A stretch of 64,000 bases of DNA from Sphingosinicella microcystinivorans (GTDB lineage Bacteria > Pseudomonadota > Alphaproteobacteria > Sphingomonadales > Sphingomonadaceae). Numbering within the stretch: the first letter of the stretch is position 1; every line of letters begins with the position of its first letter. Under the pieces are notes generated by a model. It was not told the DNA's origin and did no database searches. It saw only the letters and a list, made by a program, of their open reading frames with translations. The position numbers and the translations under genes were made by a program. Location of the stretch: the NCBI RefSeq assembly GCF_003634215.1, contig NZ_RBWX01000007.1:546001-610000 (forward strand), in the 5' to 3' direction. Positions 40,228 through 49,576 of this stretch are shown in pieces.

Positions 40228-43029
40228 ATGCGGATTGAAAAACCCGGTATCGTGAATCGCGCGGCGTTTGTTTCCAGGCGTTTGTCTGTGTGCGCGGCGG
40301 CGCTGCTGGCCGGATCCGTGCTGTCGCCATGGTCGGCAGCAGCGCAGGAGGCTGATGATGCGGAGATCACCGTTACGGCAACGCGTGTGAAAACCGGCTT
40401 CGAGGCGCCGACGCCCGTAACGTCCGTCAGCCTTGATGATCTTCAGGCGCGCGGCACGGTCAACGTCGCGGATTTCCTCAACGAGATTCCGTCCTTCACG
40501 CCGACGACGACGCCTGCGACGACGTCGCTCAGCTCGCGCGAGAACGGCAACAACACGCTCGATCTGCGCGGCGTGGGCGCAAACCGCACGCTCGTTCTCA
40601 TCAACGGTCGGCGCCATGTGCCGACCGCGACGGACGGAACCGTCAACATCAACGTGGTGCCGTCGATCGCGCTCAGCCGCGTCGAGGTGGTGACGGGCGG
40701 CGCGTCCGCCTCATGGGGTTCGGATGCCGTCGCCGGCGTGGTCAACCTCATCGCCGACAAGAAGCTCGATGGCGCGCGCTTCGAGGTGCAGCAGGGCATC
40801 AGTCAGCGCGGCGACGCGCAGAACTTCCGCATCGGCGGTGCCGTCGGCTCCGAACTCGCCGGTGGTCGCGGCTATTTGATGCTCGCCGCCGAATATCAGC
40901 GCGACAAGGGCGTTCGCGCGCAGAGCGATCGCAGCTGGGGCCGCAAGCGTTGGGGTCTCATCGGCAATCCTGACGATACAGGTCCGAATGACGGCATTCC
41001 GGCGCAGCTCATCGCGCAGAACGTCAACATGTTCTTCGCGAACGAAGGCGGCCTTGTGCTCGGCGGTCATCCTGCGATCCACGGTATCCGCTTCGGTCCG
41101 GGCGGTACGCTGCTCGCGAACGACTTCGGCGAATTCAACGATGGCAATTCGCAGATCGGCGGCGATGGTGCAAACATGGGTCAGTACGCGGATATCTCGG
41201 TGCCCTATTCGCGCACCAACATCTTCGCGCAGGGCGATTACGAGGTCACCGACGACGTCTCGCTGTTCTTCGAGGCAGGTTGGGCGCGCACGCACGCGGT
41301 CGCGGAAACCGTGCAAAGCTTTGCATTCCCGGCGCGTATCAATGCGGGTAATCCCTTCATACCGACTGCGTTCCGCACGATCATGGAAGATAACGGTATC
41401 GCGGGCTTCAACCTGTTCCGTCTGAACACGGATATCGGTTTCGTCACGGCGGACACGACGACGGAAACGTTCCGCGGCCTCTTCGGTCTCAAGGGCAATT
41501 TCAGCGACAACTGGTCGTGGGAAGCTTATTATCAATACGGGCAGACCAAGTTCGATTCCCGTCAGCTCAACAATCTTATCGTTGCCAATTTCCGTAACGC
41601 CATCGACGTCGTCGAAGACCCGGTCACCGGCAATCCTGTCTGCCGTGCGACGCTGACAGGCGGCGCGCCGGGCTGCCAGCCTCTCAACCTGTTCGGCTAT
41701 GGCTCGCCGAGCCAGGCGGCGATCGATTACGTGAACGGTACCGGGCTTCTCCAATCGCGCCTGACGCAGCAGGTCGTTTCCGGTACGATCAATGGCGAAC
41801 TGTTCGATCTGGGTGCAGGCCCGATCGCGTTCGCTGCCGGCGCCGAATACCGCAAGGAAAAGGTGCGCTCGTCCGCGGATGAGACGTCGATCAACGGCGG
41901 CTTCCTCATCGTGAACGCCCAGCCCTTCGATGGCGGTTACGACACGGTCGAAGGTTTCGCCGAAGTCGCGGCGCCGCTCATTGCCGGGAAGCCCGGATTT
42001 GAGCTGCTGGAGGTGAACGGTGCTGTCCGCGTGACCGACTATTCCACCACGGGTTCAGTGGTGACATGGAAGCTTGGCGCCAACTGGAGCCCGGTCCCCG
42101 ACCTGCGATTCCGCGGCACGATCTCGCGCGATATCCGTGCGCCCAACATCGGTGAGCTTTTTGCAAGCACACGGCTTTCGTTCGCGAACGTGCTCGATCC
42201 GGTTACCGGGGCGAACACGTTCACGCCCATCATCACCGGCGGCAACACCAATCTCGATGTCGAGAAGGCCGACAACAAGACCTTCGGCGCCGTCTACCAG
42301 CCGGGCTGGGCCGAAGGCCTGAAGCTTTCGGTCGACTACTACGACATCAAGATCAAGGGCGCGATCAGCTCGCTTGCCGCGCAGGAGGCTGTGAACCTCT
42401 GCGCAAAGGGATATGCGGACGCCTGCGCGACGATCACGCGTGATGGTTCGGGAACCATTACCCGTATCAGCACACAGCTCATCAACGTCGCGAGCCTGCG
42501 AACGAAGGGCCTCGATTTCGAGGCGAGCTACCGCATCCCGGAATCTTCGTTCCTGTCGCTTGGCGGCCGCATGACGGCGCGGGTGCTGGCGACGCATGTG
42601 ATGGACAAGGAATTCTCGCCCAACGGAGAGGATGTGTTCGAACGTGCGGGCGAGGTGAACCCCAATGCGGATATCGCGCTCAGCGTCCCGCACTGGCGGG
42701 GAAGCGGCAGCCTGAACTATGATCGCGGAGACTTCTCGGGCTTCCTGCAGACCCGCTTCGTCGGGTCGGCGAAGTACGACAACAGCTTCACAAGCGAAGA
42801 CATCAACGACAACAAGGTGGGGGCGCAGTGGTATTTCAATATCGGCGCGCGCCTCAATGTGGAGGTTGCCGACGGGAAGTCGGTCCAGTTCTTCGGCGGC
42901 GTAAACAACCTGTTCGATAACGATCCGCCTGCCGTACCGCTCAACTTCCTCAGCCCGCTGGCCACGAATCCGATCTTCTACGACGTGATCGGTCGGTCGT
43001 TCTTCGCGGGCGTCCGCGCGGCGTTCTAA
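40228..43029 (+). CDS. TonB-dependent outer-membrane receptor
   Basis: From ATG 40228 (AAGGGGGA upstream) the gene encodes 933 residues. A signal peptide (LSVCAAALLAGSVLSPWSAAAQ) is followed by EITVTATR. The plug domain has VTSVSLDDLQARGTVNVADFL, LDLRGVGANRTLVLINGRRHVP and VEVVTGGASASWGSDAVAG. The barrel ends in Phe. The RTLVLINGRRHV pattern is typical of the large sphingomonad/Caulobacter-type receptors thought to import oligomers or complex organics. No STN domain is present. The GntR gene follows and is probably co-transcribed. Ligand unknown. Confidence 0.93.
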   Translation: MRIEKPGIVNRAAFVSRRLSVCAAALLAGSVLSPWSAAAQEADDAEITVTATRVKTGFEAPTPVTSVSLDDLQARGTVNVADFLNEIPSFTPTTTPATTSLSSRENGNNTLDLRGVGANRTLVLINGRRHVPTATDGTVNINVVPSIALSRVEVVTGGASASWGSDAVAGVVNLIADKKLDGARFEVQQGISQRGDAQNFRIGGAVGSELAGGRGYLMLAAEYQRDKGVRAQSDRSWGRKRWGLIGNPDDTGPNDGIPAQLIAQNVNMFFANEGGLVLGGHPAIHGIRFGPGGTLLANDFGEFNDGNSQIGGDGANMGQYADISVPYSRTNIFAQGDYEVTDDVSLFFEAGWARTHAVAETVQSFAFPARINAGNPFIPTAFRTIMEDNGIAGFNLFRLNTDIGFVTADTTTETFRGLFGLKGNFSDNWSWEAYYQYGQTKFDSRQLNNLIVANFRNAIDVVEDPVTGNPVCRATLTGGAPGCQPLNLFGYGSPSQAAIDYVNGTGLLQSRLTQQVVSGTINGELFDLGAGPIAFAAGAEYRKEKVRSSADETSINGGFLIVNAQPFDGGYDTVEGFAEVAAPLIAGKPGFELLEVNGAVRVTDYSTTGSVVTWKLGANWSPVPDLRFRGTISRDIRAPNIGELFASTRLSFANVLDPVTGANTFTPIITGGNTNLDVEKADNKTFGAVYQPGWAEGLKLSVDYYDIKIKGAISSLAAQEAVNLCAKGYADACATITRDGSGTITRISTQLINVASLRTKGLDFEASYRIPESSFLSLGGRMTARVLATHVMDKEFSPNGEDVFERAGEVNPNADIALSVPHWRGSGSLNYDRGDFSGFLQTRFVGSAKYDNSFTSEDINDNKVGAQWYFNIGARLNVEVADGKSVQFFGGVNNLFDNDPPAVPLNFLSPLATNPIFYDVIGRSFFAGVRAAF

Positions 43030-43131
43030 GGCTCCGGCATGTTCGTTATCGAGAAGGGGAGCCAGTGGCCTGCGGCCGCTGGCGTCCCGCCCCACAATCG
43101 CTTAGGTTCCGGCCGAGGAGAGCCGGAATCT

Positions 43132-43833
43132 ATGGTCGACAGGTGGGTTGCCCCCAAGGTGGGGCGGGTAAAGGGCTACACGCTGCGCGAGCTGGCTTAC
43201 GGGGAGCTTCGCGCAGCACTGCTTTCCGGGCGTTTCGCACCAGGCGAGGCGATCACGGTCCGCGAGCTTGCCGAGATGATGCAGCTCGGCTTCATGCCGG
43301 TGCGCGAGGGCGTCCAGCAGCTCGCCTCCCAAGGCGCGCTGGAGTTTCTGCCCAACCGTTCGGTCCGCGTGCCTGTCTACAGGCTCGAAGAGGTCCGCAA
43401 GATCTACGAGGCGCGCATCCTCATCGAATGCTACGCCGTCGAGCAGGCCGCCAAGCACATCACGCCCGAACAGGTGGCGGCGCTGAATGAAGGGCTGCAG
43501 GAGATGTTCACGCGCGCGGCGGATACCGAGGCGCGCGACAAGCTCAAGGCCAACTACGACTTCCACTTCCAGATCTACGAGGCGTGCGGCTCGTCCTACA
43601 TCGTCGAGATGATCGAGCGGCTCTGGCTGCGCATCGGGCCGCTGCATATCAGCGTGTTCAACTCCGCGCCTGCCGATCGTGATGATTTTCTCTCCGTTCA
43701 GCCGCAGCACGTTGAACTCGTGAATGCGCTGCGTGTGCATGACGCGGCGCACGCGAAGGAGATCATGCTTTCGCTGCTCGAAAAGTCATTGGCCTGGTAC
43801 GAGCGGCACGCCGCGGACCTGCTGGCGGCGTAG
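43132..43833 (+). CDS. GntR-family regulator, FCD (FadR) type
   Basis: The 233-residue protein has an N-terminal winged helix (ELRAALLSGRFAPGEAITVRELAEMMQLGFMPVREGVQQLASQGAL, about 24-70) and an all-helical FCD ligand domain. The latter includes EARILIECYAVEQAAKH and ANYDFHFQIYEACGS, with the His expected to bind metal or ligand. ATG 43132 is chosen with GGAG upstream; an in-frame ATG at 43039, close after the receptor stop, would add 31 residues. It lies in the centre of the cluster and is the best candidate to bind the four AT-rich elements nearby. FCD regulators usually respond to carboxylic acids. Confidence 0.88.
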   Translation: MVDRWVAPKVGRVKGYTLRELAYGELRAALLSGRFAPGEAITVRELAEMMQLGFMPVREGVQQLASQGALEFLPNRSVRVPVYRLEEVRKIYEARILIECYAVEQAAKHITPEQVAALNEGLQEMFTRAADTEARDKLKANYDFHFQIYEACGSSYIVEMIERLWLRIGPLHISVFNSAPADRDDFLSVQPQHVELVNALRVHDAAHAKEIMLSLLEKSLAWYERHAADLLAA

Positions 43834-43870
43834 GGATGGCATGAATTTGGGCGGATAGGCGCCCGCTATT

Positions 43871-43887
43871 ATTATATAAAATATATG
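43871..43887 (+). promoter_or_regulatory. AT-rich shared element, copy 3 (upstream of PLP enzyme)
   Basis: The core TATAAAATAT is at 43875-43884. The element ends 15 bp before the TTG start chosen for the PLP enzyme and is followed at once by the AAGGAG ribosome site. If TATAAA is a -10 sequence, the transcript leader would be very short. Confidence 0.6.
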
Positions 43888-43902
43888 AAAAGGAGTGGGG
43901 GC

Positions 43903-44862
43903 TTGGAGGAGGGGACTGATCTTGTTGGCGCGGTACAGGCCCGGATGGCAGGCGCGGAGGCGCGTATCCGGCCGCATATCCGCACGACGCCCGTGGAAGT
44001 CTCGTCGGTGTTCTCGAAGCGCGCTGGCAACACGATCGTTCTGAAGCTGGAGCATATTCAGCATTCAGGGTCGTTCAAGGTGCGCGGCGCCTTCAGCAAG
44101 GCACTCGCCGAAGCGGGCGACGACCGTCCGGTCCTCACGGCCTCGAGCGGCAATCATGGGCTTGCCGTCGCGCACGTCGCCGGGGCGCTGGGGCGTCCGG
44201 CCGAAATCCTCGTTCCAGAGACGATCGCGCCGTTCAAATATGCCCTGCTGCGGGCGACCTCCGCGCGCATCGTGAAGCGGGGGCGCACCGGATACGAAAC
44301 GCTTGCCGCCGTGCGCGAACGCGCGGGCAAGGGCACGCACCTCTACCTGCCGCCCTACAATGATCTCGAAGTCATCGCGGGGCAGACGACGCTCGGCGCC
44401 GAGCTGATGCGGCAGGACCCGGAAATCGATGCCATCGTCGCCTCTTCGGGCGGCGGCGGGCTTGTCTGCGGTGTTGCCATCGGTGCCAAGGCCGTGAAGC
44501 CGGGCGTCACCGTGATCGGTGCTTCGGCGCGCAACGCCCAGACCTTCTATCGCTCGGTTGCCGCCGGGCACTATGTGAAGACGTTGGAGCGCCCGACGCT
44601 CTCCGATGGCACGGCGAATGCGCTGGAACCCGGCTCCATCACCGTCCCCATCGGTGCCGCGATGCTCGACGAGACCATTCTGATAGGTGAGGGCGCGATC
44701 CACCGCACCATGCAGCGGTTCGCCCGCACCGAGCGCTGGATGATCGAAGGCTCCGCGGCGCTCAGTCTTGCCGCCGCCGAGGCGATCGGGAAAACCGGGC
44801 GCTTCCGCCGCATCGCTGTCATCATTTGCGGTCGTTCCGTCGATCCGGCTAAGCTCGTCTGA
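43903..44862 (+). CDS. PLP-dependent threonine/serine dehydratase-like enzyme
   Basis: This 319-residue fold-type II PLP enzyme has the cofactor lysine at Lys59 in HSGSFKVRGA, an SSGNHG substrate loop at 81-86 and the phosphate-binding SSGGGGL near 180. Relatives deaminate hydroxy-amino acids such as threonine, serine or 3-hydroxyaspartate to keto acids, or open related rings. The start is probably TTG 43903, with AAGGAG 7 nt upstream; an ATG at 43885 would add six residues but has no ribosome site and lies inside the AT-rich element. The stop overlaps the next start (TGATG). Confidence 0.88.
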   Translation: MEEGTDLVGAVQARMAGAEARIRPHIRTTPVEVSSVFSKRAGNTIVLKLEHIQHSGSFKVRGAFSKALAEAGDDRPVLTASSGNHGLAVAHVAGALGRPAEILVPETIAPFKYALLRATSARIVKRGRTGYETLAAVRERAGKGTHLYLPPYNDLEVIAGQTTLGAELMRQDPEIDAIVASSGGGGLVCGVAIGAKAVKPGVTVIGASARNAQTFYRSVAAGHYVKTLERPTLSDGTANALEPGSITVPIGAAMLDETILIGEGAIHRTMQRFARTERWMIEGSAALSLAAAEAIGKTGRFRRIAVIICGRSVDPAKLV

Positions 44863-46253
44863 TGCGGTATTTCCTCATCCTCTTCGCAGCGCTGCTTCCG
44901 GCCCGCGCGCTCGCCCTCGATACGGCACCGCTTGCGGAGGCTGTGGAAGCCGCCCGCACGGCGGAGGGCATTCCAGGCGTATCGGTCATGATCGCGCGCG
45001 GCGACGAGCGCCTGTTCAGTCAGGGTTTCGGCCTCGCCAACGTCGAGCTAGCCACACCGGCAACCCCGCACAGTATTTATCAGATCGGTTCACTGGCGAA
45101 GACGTTCACTGCCGTCGGCATCATGCTCCTCGTCGAAGACGGTAAGCTCGCCCTCGACGAAAGCATCACGCACTACCTCCCCGAAGCCCCCGCGCACTGG
45201 AAGCCGGTGACGCTCCGCGCACTCGTCGGGATGCGGTCGGGGATCGCCGACTATGAAGAGGCCTCGCTCGAGGGCGATGACGAAGCGCTTATCGACCTTC
45301 ACCGCGACTACACCGATGCCGAACTCATCACGCGCCTCGGTCGTGCGCCGCTCCTGTTCGCGCCGGGCACGCGCGTGCAGTACAGCAACAGCAACTATGT
45401 CGTTCTCGGCGCGCTGATGACCCGCATTGCCGGCGAGCCATACATCGATTTCCTCACCCGCCGCCTGTTCCGCCCCGCTGGCATGAACACTGCGCGAAAG
45501 GCCAGTCTTGAAGCCGTGATCCCGAACCGCGCCGACGGTTATGTCCACGCGGCAGACCTTCGCAACGCGGATTGGGTTTCGCCTACGCTCTACAGCACGG
45601 GCGATGGCGGCCTGATGATGTCGGTGGAAGATCTCGCGCGCTGGCACCAGCTTCTGGTCAACAAGACGCAGCCGCTGGCACAGACGTTCGCGCCCATGTG
45701 GAGTGTCGCGCCCTATCCGGATGGAACGCGGCCCGTGATCGGCTACGCGCTCGGCTGGCAGGCCCAGTCGGCGGGCGGCGTGTCCGTTGTCGGCCATGGC
45801 GGCACGTGGGCGGGATACCGCGCCTATTTTCTGCATGTCCCTTCCACGGGACTCAGCGTCGCCGTGCTCGCCAATCTCGAAAGCGCGGGCACGGGGCGGC
45901 TCGCGTGGAAACTCGCCGGGCTCGTCGATCCGCGGCTCTACAGACAAGCGGCGGCAAGCGACCCCGACCCGAAGACCACTCAGGCGCACCGCGCGCTCTT
46001 CAAAGCGCTGCTCGATGGCAAGACCATCGAAGGGGCGATGACCCCTGGGGCCGCGGTCCTGTGGACCAGCCGAGCGCGTCAGGAACTCCTCGATTTCGCG
46101 TCCCCCGTGCGCACGTCCCAAAGCTTCGTGCTTGTAAGGCGAGACAAGCGACAGGCGGTTTACCGCCTTGATGCCGGGCGGTTCGACGTGGTCCTCGAAA
46201 TGGCGCTCGATAAGAACCGCCGTGTTTCAGGCATCAACGTCACAATCGAATAG
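44862..46253 (+). CDS. Secreted beta-lactamase-fold serine hydrolase
   Basis: The 463-residue protein begins with a short signal peptide (RYFLILFAALLPARALA). The active-site motifs are Ser77-Leu-Ala-Lys80 in IGSLAKTF and Tyr174-Ser-Asn176 in VQYSNSNY, and the third is GHGGTWAGYRAYF. Family members include D-aminopeptidases, esterases and class C beta-lactamases. Its ATG overlaps the dehydratase stop by one base, so the secreted hydrolase and the cytoplasmic dehydratase are made together. This suggests that the hydrolase frees the amino acid that the dehydratase consumes. Confidence 0.9.
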   Translation: MRYFLILFAALLPARALALDTAPLAEAVEAARTAEGIPGVSVMIARGDERLFSQGFGLANVELATPATPHSIYQIGSLAKTFTAVGIMLLVEDGKLALDESITHYLPEAPAHWKPVTLRALVGMRSGIADYEEASLEGDDEALIDLHRDYTDAELITRLGRAPLLFAPGTRVQYSNSNYVVLGALMTRIAGEPYIDFLTRRLFRPAGMNTARKASLEAVIPNRADGYVHAADLRNADWVSPTLYSTGDGGLMMSVEDLARWHQLLVNKTQPLAQTFAPMWSVAPYPDGTRPVIGYALGWQAQSAGGVSVVGHGGTWAGYRAYFLHVPSTGLSVAVLANLESAGTGRLAWKLAGLVDPRLYRQAAASDPDPKTTQAHRALFKALLDGKTIEGAMTPGAAVLWTSRARQELLDFASPVRTSQSFVLVRRDKRQAVYRLDAGRFDVVLEMALDKNRRVSGINVTIE

Positions 46254-46256
46254 ACC

Positions 46257-47600
46257 TCAGGCGTGGACCGGCGGCTTCCGGCCTGCCCACGGCTGCGCGG
46301 CTTCCAGGCGATACGCTAGGTCGAACAGCACGTCGTCGCGGCCCGGTGCGGCAGCAAACTGGATACCGATGGGAAGCCCCTCCGGCGACCAGCCGAGCGG
46401 AACGCTCATCGCGGGTGCGCCGGCCGCATTGTGGATCGGCGTGTATCCGGCGAATTCCACGAGGCGATCGTACAGCGTATCGAACGGAACCGTGGGCGCG
46501 AGGTGGCCGAGTTTCGGCGCGGTCGTGCGCAGCACGGGTGTGGCGATGACGTCGAAGTCGTCGAACCAGCTGTTATAGGCGGTCGAGGCAGCGAGCAGGC
46601 CGTCCACGGCCTCTTGCCGCTTGGCAGGAGACATGCGCCGCGCGTGCTCGGCGAGCGCGCGGGTGAAGGGTTCCAGGAGATCGGGCTTCGGCGTCGCCGT
46701 TTCCTGCATCATCGCACCTTCGGCCCAATAGGTGAGGAAGTCATGCATCACGCCGCGTTTTACCGGCCAGCGGGTTTGCTGCGGTTTCATCCCGATCGAT
46801 CCAAGCAGTCGAAGCGTGGCATCGAATGCGGCACGCACCTCGTCGGAAGGCGCGATGCCCTCCATGCTCTCCTCGACGAAGCCGATCCGCAGCGGCCGCT
46901 CGCTGGCGCCGGACACGAAGCCGATCGGTGTGTTTGCAACTGTGTCTTCCGTCAGCGCGAACACCATCGCGCTGTCCCGTACCGAGCGCGTCAACACGTG
47001 CTGCGTGCCAAGCTCGACCGGGCGCGGCGGTGGTGGCGCGACGCGGATCATGCGGCCCCTTGAGGGTTTGAGGCCGAACAGGCCGCAGCAAGCTGCCGGG
47101 ATACGGATCGATCCGCCGCCGTCGCCCCCGTGCGAGATCGGGACCACGCCCGCGGCGACCGCAGCCGCCGCGCCGCCGGAAGAGCCGCCCGTCGATCGGC
47201 TGGTATCCCACGGGTTGCGCGTAGGGCCGGGGCCAAGCGCCTCGGATGTCGGCAGGAAGCCGAATTCAGACGTCGTGCATTTCCCGATGATTGCGAAGCC
47301 TGCGTTCCGGAGCGCATCGACATACGGCGATTGGCCAGTGGCGGGCTTGCCTTCGTAAGCGCGCGAGCCGTAGCGCGTGGGCAGCCCCTTCACGTCGAGC
47401 AGATCCTTGATGAGGATCGGCACGCCCGAAAACGGCCGCCCCGGCAGCGAGGGAACGTCACCAGGTGCGGCGAGGAAGTTGAGTTGCTCTTGCATCCGGT
47501 CACGCGCAGCAATGGCATCGTCAACCTCAAGCGGCGCGGCCTTCGCCGCGAACGGAGCGGCGCTGAGAGCTGCCAGGACTTCGCGGCGACGGAAGCGCAT
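46257..47600 (-). CDS. Amidase-signature family amidase, exported
   Basis: The 447-residue enzyme has the complete Ser-cisSer-Lys set of amidase-signature enzymes: Lys65 in ILIKDLLD, Ser140 in TGGSSGG and the nucleophile Ser164 in DGGGSIRIPAACCG. The N-terminus (RFRRREVLAALSAAPFAA) looks like a Tat signal, so it is probably periplasmic. It should hydrolyse an amide bond. ATG 47600 overlaps the M23-like gene's stop by one base, so the two are translated together. It converges with the serine hydrolase gene, leaving 3 bp between stops. Confidence 0.92.
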   Translation of the reverse strand: MRFRRREVLAALSAAPFAAKAAPLEVDDAIAARDRMQEQLNFLAAPGDVPSLPGRPFSGVPILIKDLLDVKGLPTRYGSRAYEGKPATGQSPYVDALRNAGFAIIGKCTTSEFGFLPTSEALGPGPTRNPWDTSRSTGGSSGGAAAAVAAGVVPISHGGDGGGSIRIPAACCGLFGLKPSRGRMIRVAPPPPRPVELGTQHVLTRSVRDSAMVFALTEDTVANTPIGFVSGASERPLRIGFVEESMEGIAPSDEVRAAFDATLRLLGSIGMKPQQTRWPVKRGVMHDFLTYWAEGAMMQETATPKPDLLEPFTRALAEHARRMSPAKRQEAVDGLLAASTAYNSWFDDFDVIATPVLRTTAPKLGHLAPTVPFDTLYDRLVEFAGYTPIHNAAGAPAMSVPLGWSPEGLPIGIQFAAAPGRDDVLFDLAYRLEAAQPWAGRKPPVHA

Positions 47601-49405
47601 CACTTCGCCTCCTTCTTTGGCGCGGTCGTACGCAGATAATATCCGTATTTCGGAACGCTCACCTTCGCGCCGGGCACCGGGAAGGCGAATTCGATATTGT
47701 CGAAACGCGCCGGTACGCCATCTGTGCGCATCAGGTTGGCGTTGGTCTGCAACTGGTAATGGAGATGCGGATAGCCCGTCGTCTGCGATCCTCCGAGCAG
47801 CGCGATCACCTCACCCTGCCGGATTGTCTGCCCGGTTTTCACGCGAAGCGATCCCTGGCGCAGATGGCAGAAGAAGCTTACCTCGCCGTTGCCGTGATCG
47901 AGCATGATCCAGTTTCCCGGCATGGCGTGAACAGGGTCGGACATGCCCTGCATCAAAAGGTCGGCAGGTGTGTCGTCTGGAACGCCGTCGCGCATCGCCA
48001 CGACCGTGCCCGCGCCGGGCGCGATGATCTCTTTTTCGAACGTGTAGACGTCCGCGTTCTTCGGCATGGATACGGGGGTGTTCAGCAGTTCGAAACGCGG
48101 CCCAAGCGCAACGATGTCATAAGCGCCCCACTGCCCGAAATCGTCTTTGTGCGAAGGGTCATCGTAGTCGTGCGCCGATATCGCCATGAAGTTCCCTTTG
48201 ATCGGGAAAATCAGCGGCGTCTTCTGTTCGTAGACGGTCACCGGGAAGGTGCGCGAGACTGTCGCCGTCTGTCCCTTGGGATCGCGCACGGTCATCTCGT
48301 AGCGGATAGCATCGACATGCACGGGAATCGGCGTCGTGAAATGATGGCGGAACACCGATACCGGTGCTTTCCCGGAGTAGCGCGAGAGAACCGTGCGGCG
48401 GATCGTCTTCAATTCATCGGCAGAGAAAGCGACCGTGCGGAATGTCGCGCCTTTCGCTTCGAGGAACGCGGTCGCGGAGACCGGCTCCACCCAGCGTCCG
48501 TCTGCTTCATCGAGCAGCAGGTCGAGCGTGAACGTCTCGGTCGCGGGGTAAGAGATCGCCCATGCCGGGTTAACCTCCCAACTGCCGTCGCTGACAAGGA
48601 AGTCGTGTTCCTTGAAAAGCCGCGAGGGGGCAATATCGAGGCTGACGGCGACCGGCCCGTCGGAGACGCGCGCGACCGGCGGAAGTTTCGTGCCGAGCGG
48701 CCGATAGGACGACACCGTTATCGATACGCTCTGCTTGCTGTTGTCCGGTGCGGCGTCGCGGATGCGGAATGGAAACTGTGCTCCGCCCACCTTGCGATAG
48801 TCTTCGAAACGCGATGTGCTGATCGTCGCGCCTTCGTCCCAAATTGCCGGATAATCGCGCCGGAACGGCAGGTAGGTCTTCGCATCCACGAAAAGGCTGG
48901 AGCCGTCCTTGATTGCGATGCGGTATGCCTTGCGGCCATCCACCTCTTCTGCGTCGAGCTTCGCATTGGCAAGCGGCTGCATCGTGCCGGTGAAGGGCAG
49001 GAATATTGACGCGGCGCGTGTGCGCGCGAGCGCCTCAGGCGCCAGTTCGCGGGTGCGGGCAGGGGCCTTCGGCTCCATGCCATCCCAGCCGTTGCGTTCC
49101 ATGCCGCCGTGTGCATCCACGTCGCGCGCGATCTGGTAGACGGCGGTCGAGATCGAAACGCTGAGCCGGTCGCTGCCTTCACGGCTTACCGAGAAGCGCG
49201 CAGGCATTTTGAATGCCTCGCCCGTGCCTTCAAGCGTCCACCCCGCCTGCAGTTCGGCGGAAGGTTTGCCGAGCGCTTTTCGCATGCGCTCCAGCGCGTT
49301 GTCAGGGGTGATGCCAGCATTGGCCGTTCCCGCAAGAAGGCTCCAAACGGCGAGGCTTGCCAGCCCATTTTTGAGACCGCCTCTGATCGAAAATATAGAC
49401 CGCAC
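47600..49405 (-). CDS. M23-like peptidase with long N-terminal domain
   Basis: From GTG 49405 (GGGAG upstream) the gene encodes 601 residues with a signal peptide (LKNGLASLAVWSLLAGTANA). Residues 30-400 are not a domain I recognise. The C-terminal part is an M23/LytM-type zinc peptidase fold: SHKDDFGQWGAYDIVALG, IMLDHGNGEVSFFCHL and PHLHYQL with His547 and His549. The first metal ligand is not in the standard HxxxD spacing, so activity is uncertain. It may act on peptidoglycan or on the cluster's substrate. It precedes the amidase in one operon, and an AT-rich element lies 27 bp upstream. Confidence 0.83.
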   Translation of the reverse strand: MRSIFSIRGGLKNGLASLAVWSLLAGTANAGITPDNALERMRKALGKPSAELQAGWTLEGTGEAFKMPARFSVSREGSDRLSVSISTAVYQIARDVDAHGGMERNGWDGMEPKAPARTRELAPEALARTRAASIFLPFTGTMQPLANAKLDAEEVDGRKAYRIAIKDGSSLFVDAKTYLPFRRDYPAIWDEGATISTSRFEDYRKVGGAQFPFRIRDAAPDNSKQSVSITVSSYRPLGTKLPPVARVSDGPVAVSLDIAPSRLFKEHDFLVSDGSWEVNPAWAISYPATETFTLDLLLDEADGRWVEPVSATAFLEAKGATFRTVAFSADELKTIRRTVLSRYSGKAPVSVFRHHFTTPIPVHVDAIRYEMTVRDPKGQTATVSRTFPVTVYEQKTPLIFPIKGNFMAISAHDYDDPSHKDDFGQWGAYDIVALGPRFELLNTPVSMPKNADVYTFEKEIIAPGAGTVVAMRDGVPDDTPADLLMQGMSDPVHAMPGNWIMLDHGNGEVSFFCHLRQGSLRVKTGQTIRQGEVIALLGGSQTTGYPHLHYQLQTNANLMRTDGVPARFDNIEFAFPVPGAKVSVPKYGYYLRTTAPKKEAK

Positions 49406-49432
49406 ACCCTCACTCCCATTGCCTTTTCTCAG

Positions 49433-49449
49433 ATTATATAAAATATAAT
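49433..49449 (-). promoter_or_regulatory. AT-rich shared element, copy 4 (between M23 and MFS genes)
   Basis: This is the most symmetric copy: ATTATAT and ATATAAT form perfect 7-bp arms around AAA. It lies 27 bp upstream of the M23-like start and 127 bp upstream of the divergent MFS start, and so could control both. The symmetry favours a dimeric protein site over a plain -10 sequence. Confidence 0.65.
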
Positions 49450-49576
49450 ATTTGTCCAGACGGGATGGGGTAAAGCGCGCTTCAGCTGTAAATCGCGTTC
49501 GCACAACCGCAGGACTGCGATATGTCCTGCTGGCAGGCGATTGTGAGTGCGCCTTGCGTGGGGGAGTTGAGTTCAG

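Noticed and set aside
43885-43887. ATG as start of the PLP enzyme
   Set aside because: It has no ribosome site and sits within the AT-rich element; TTG 43903 has AAGGAG at ideal spacing.
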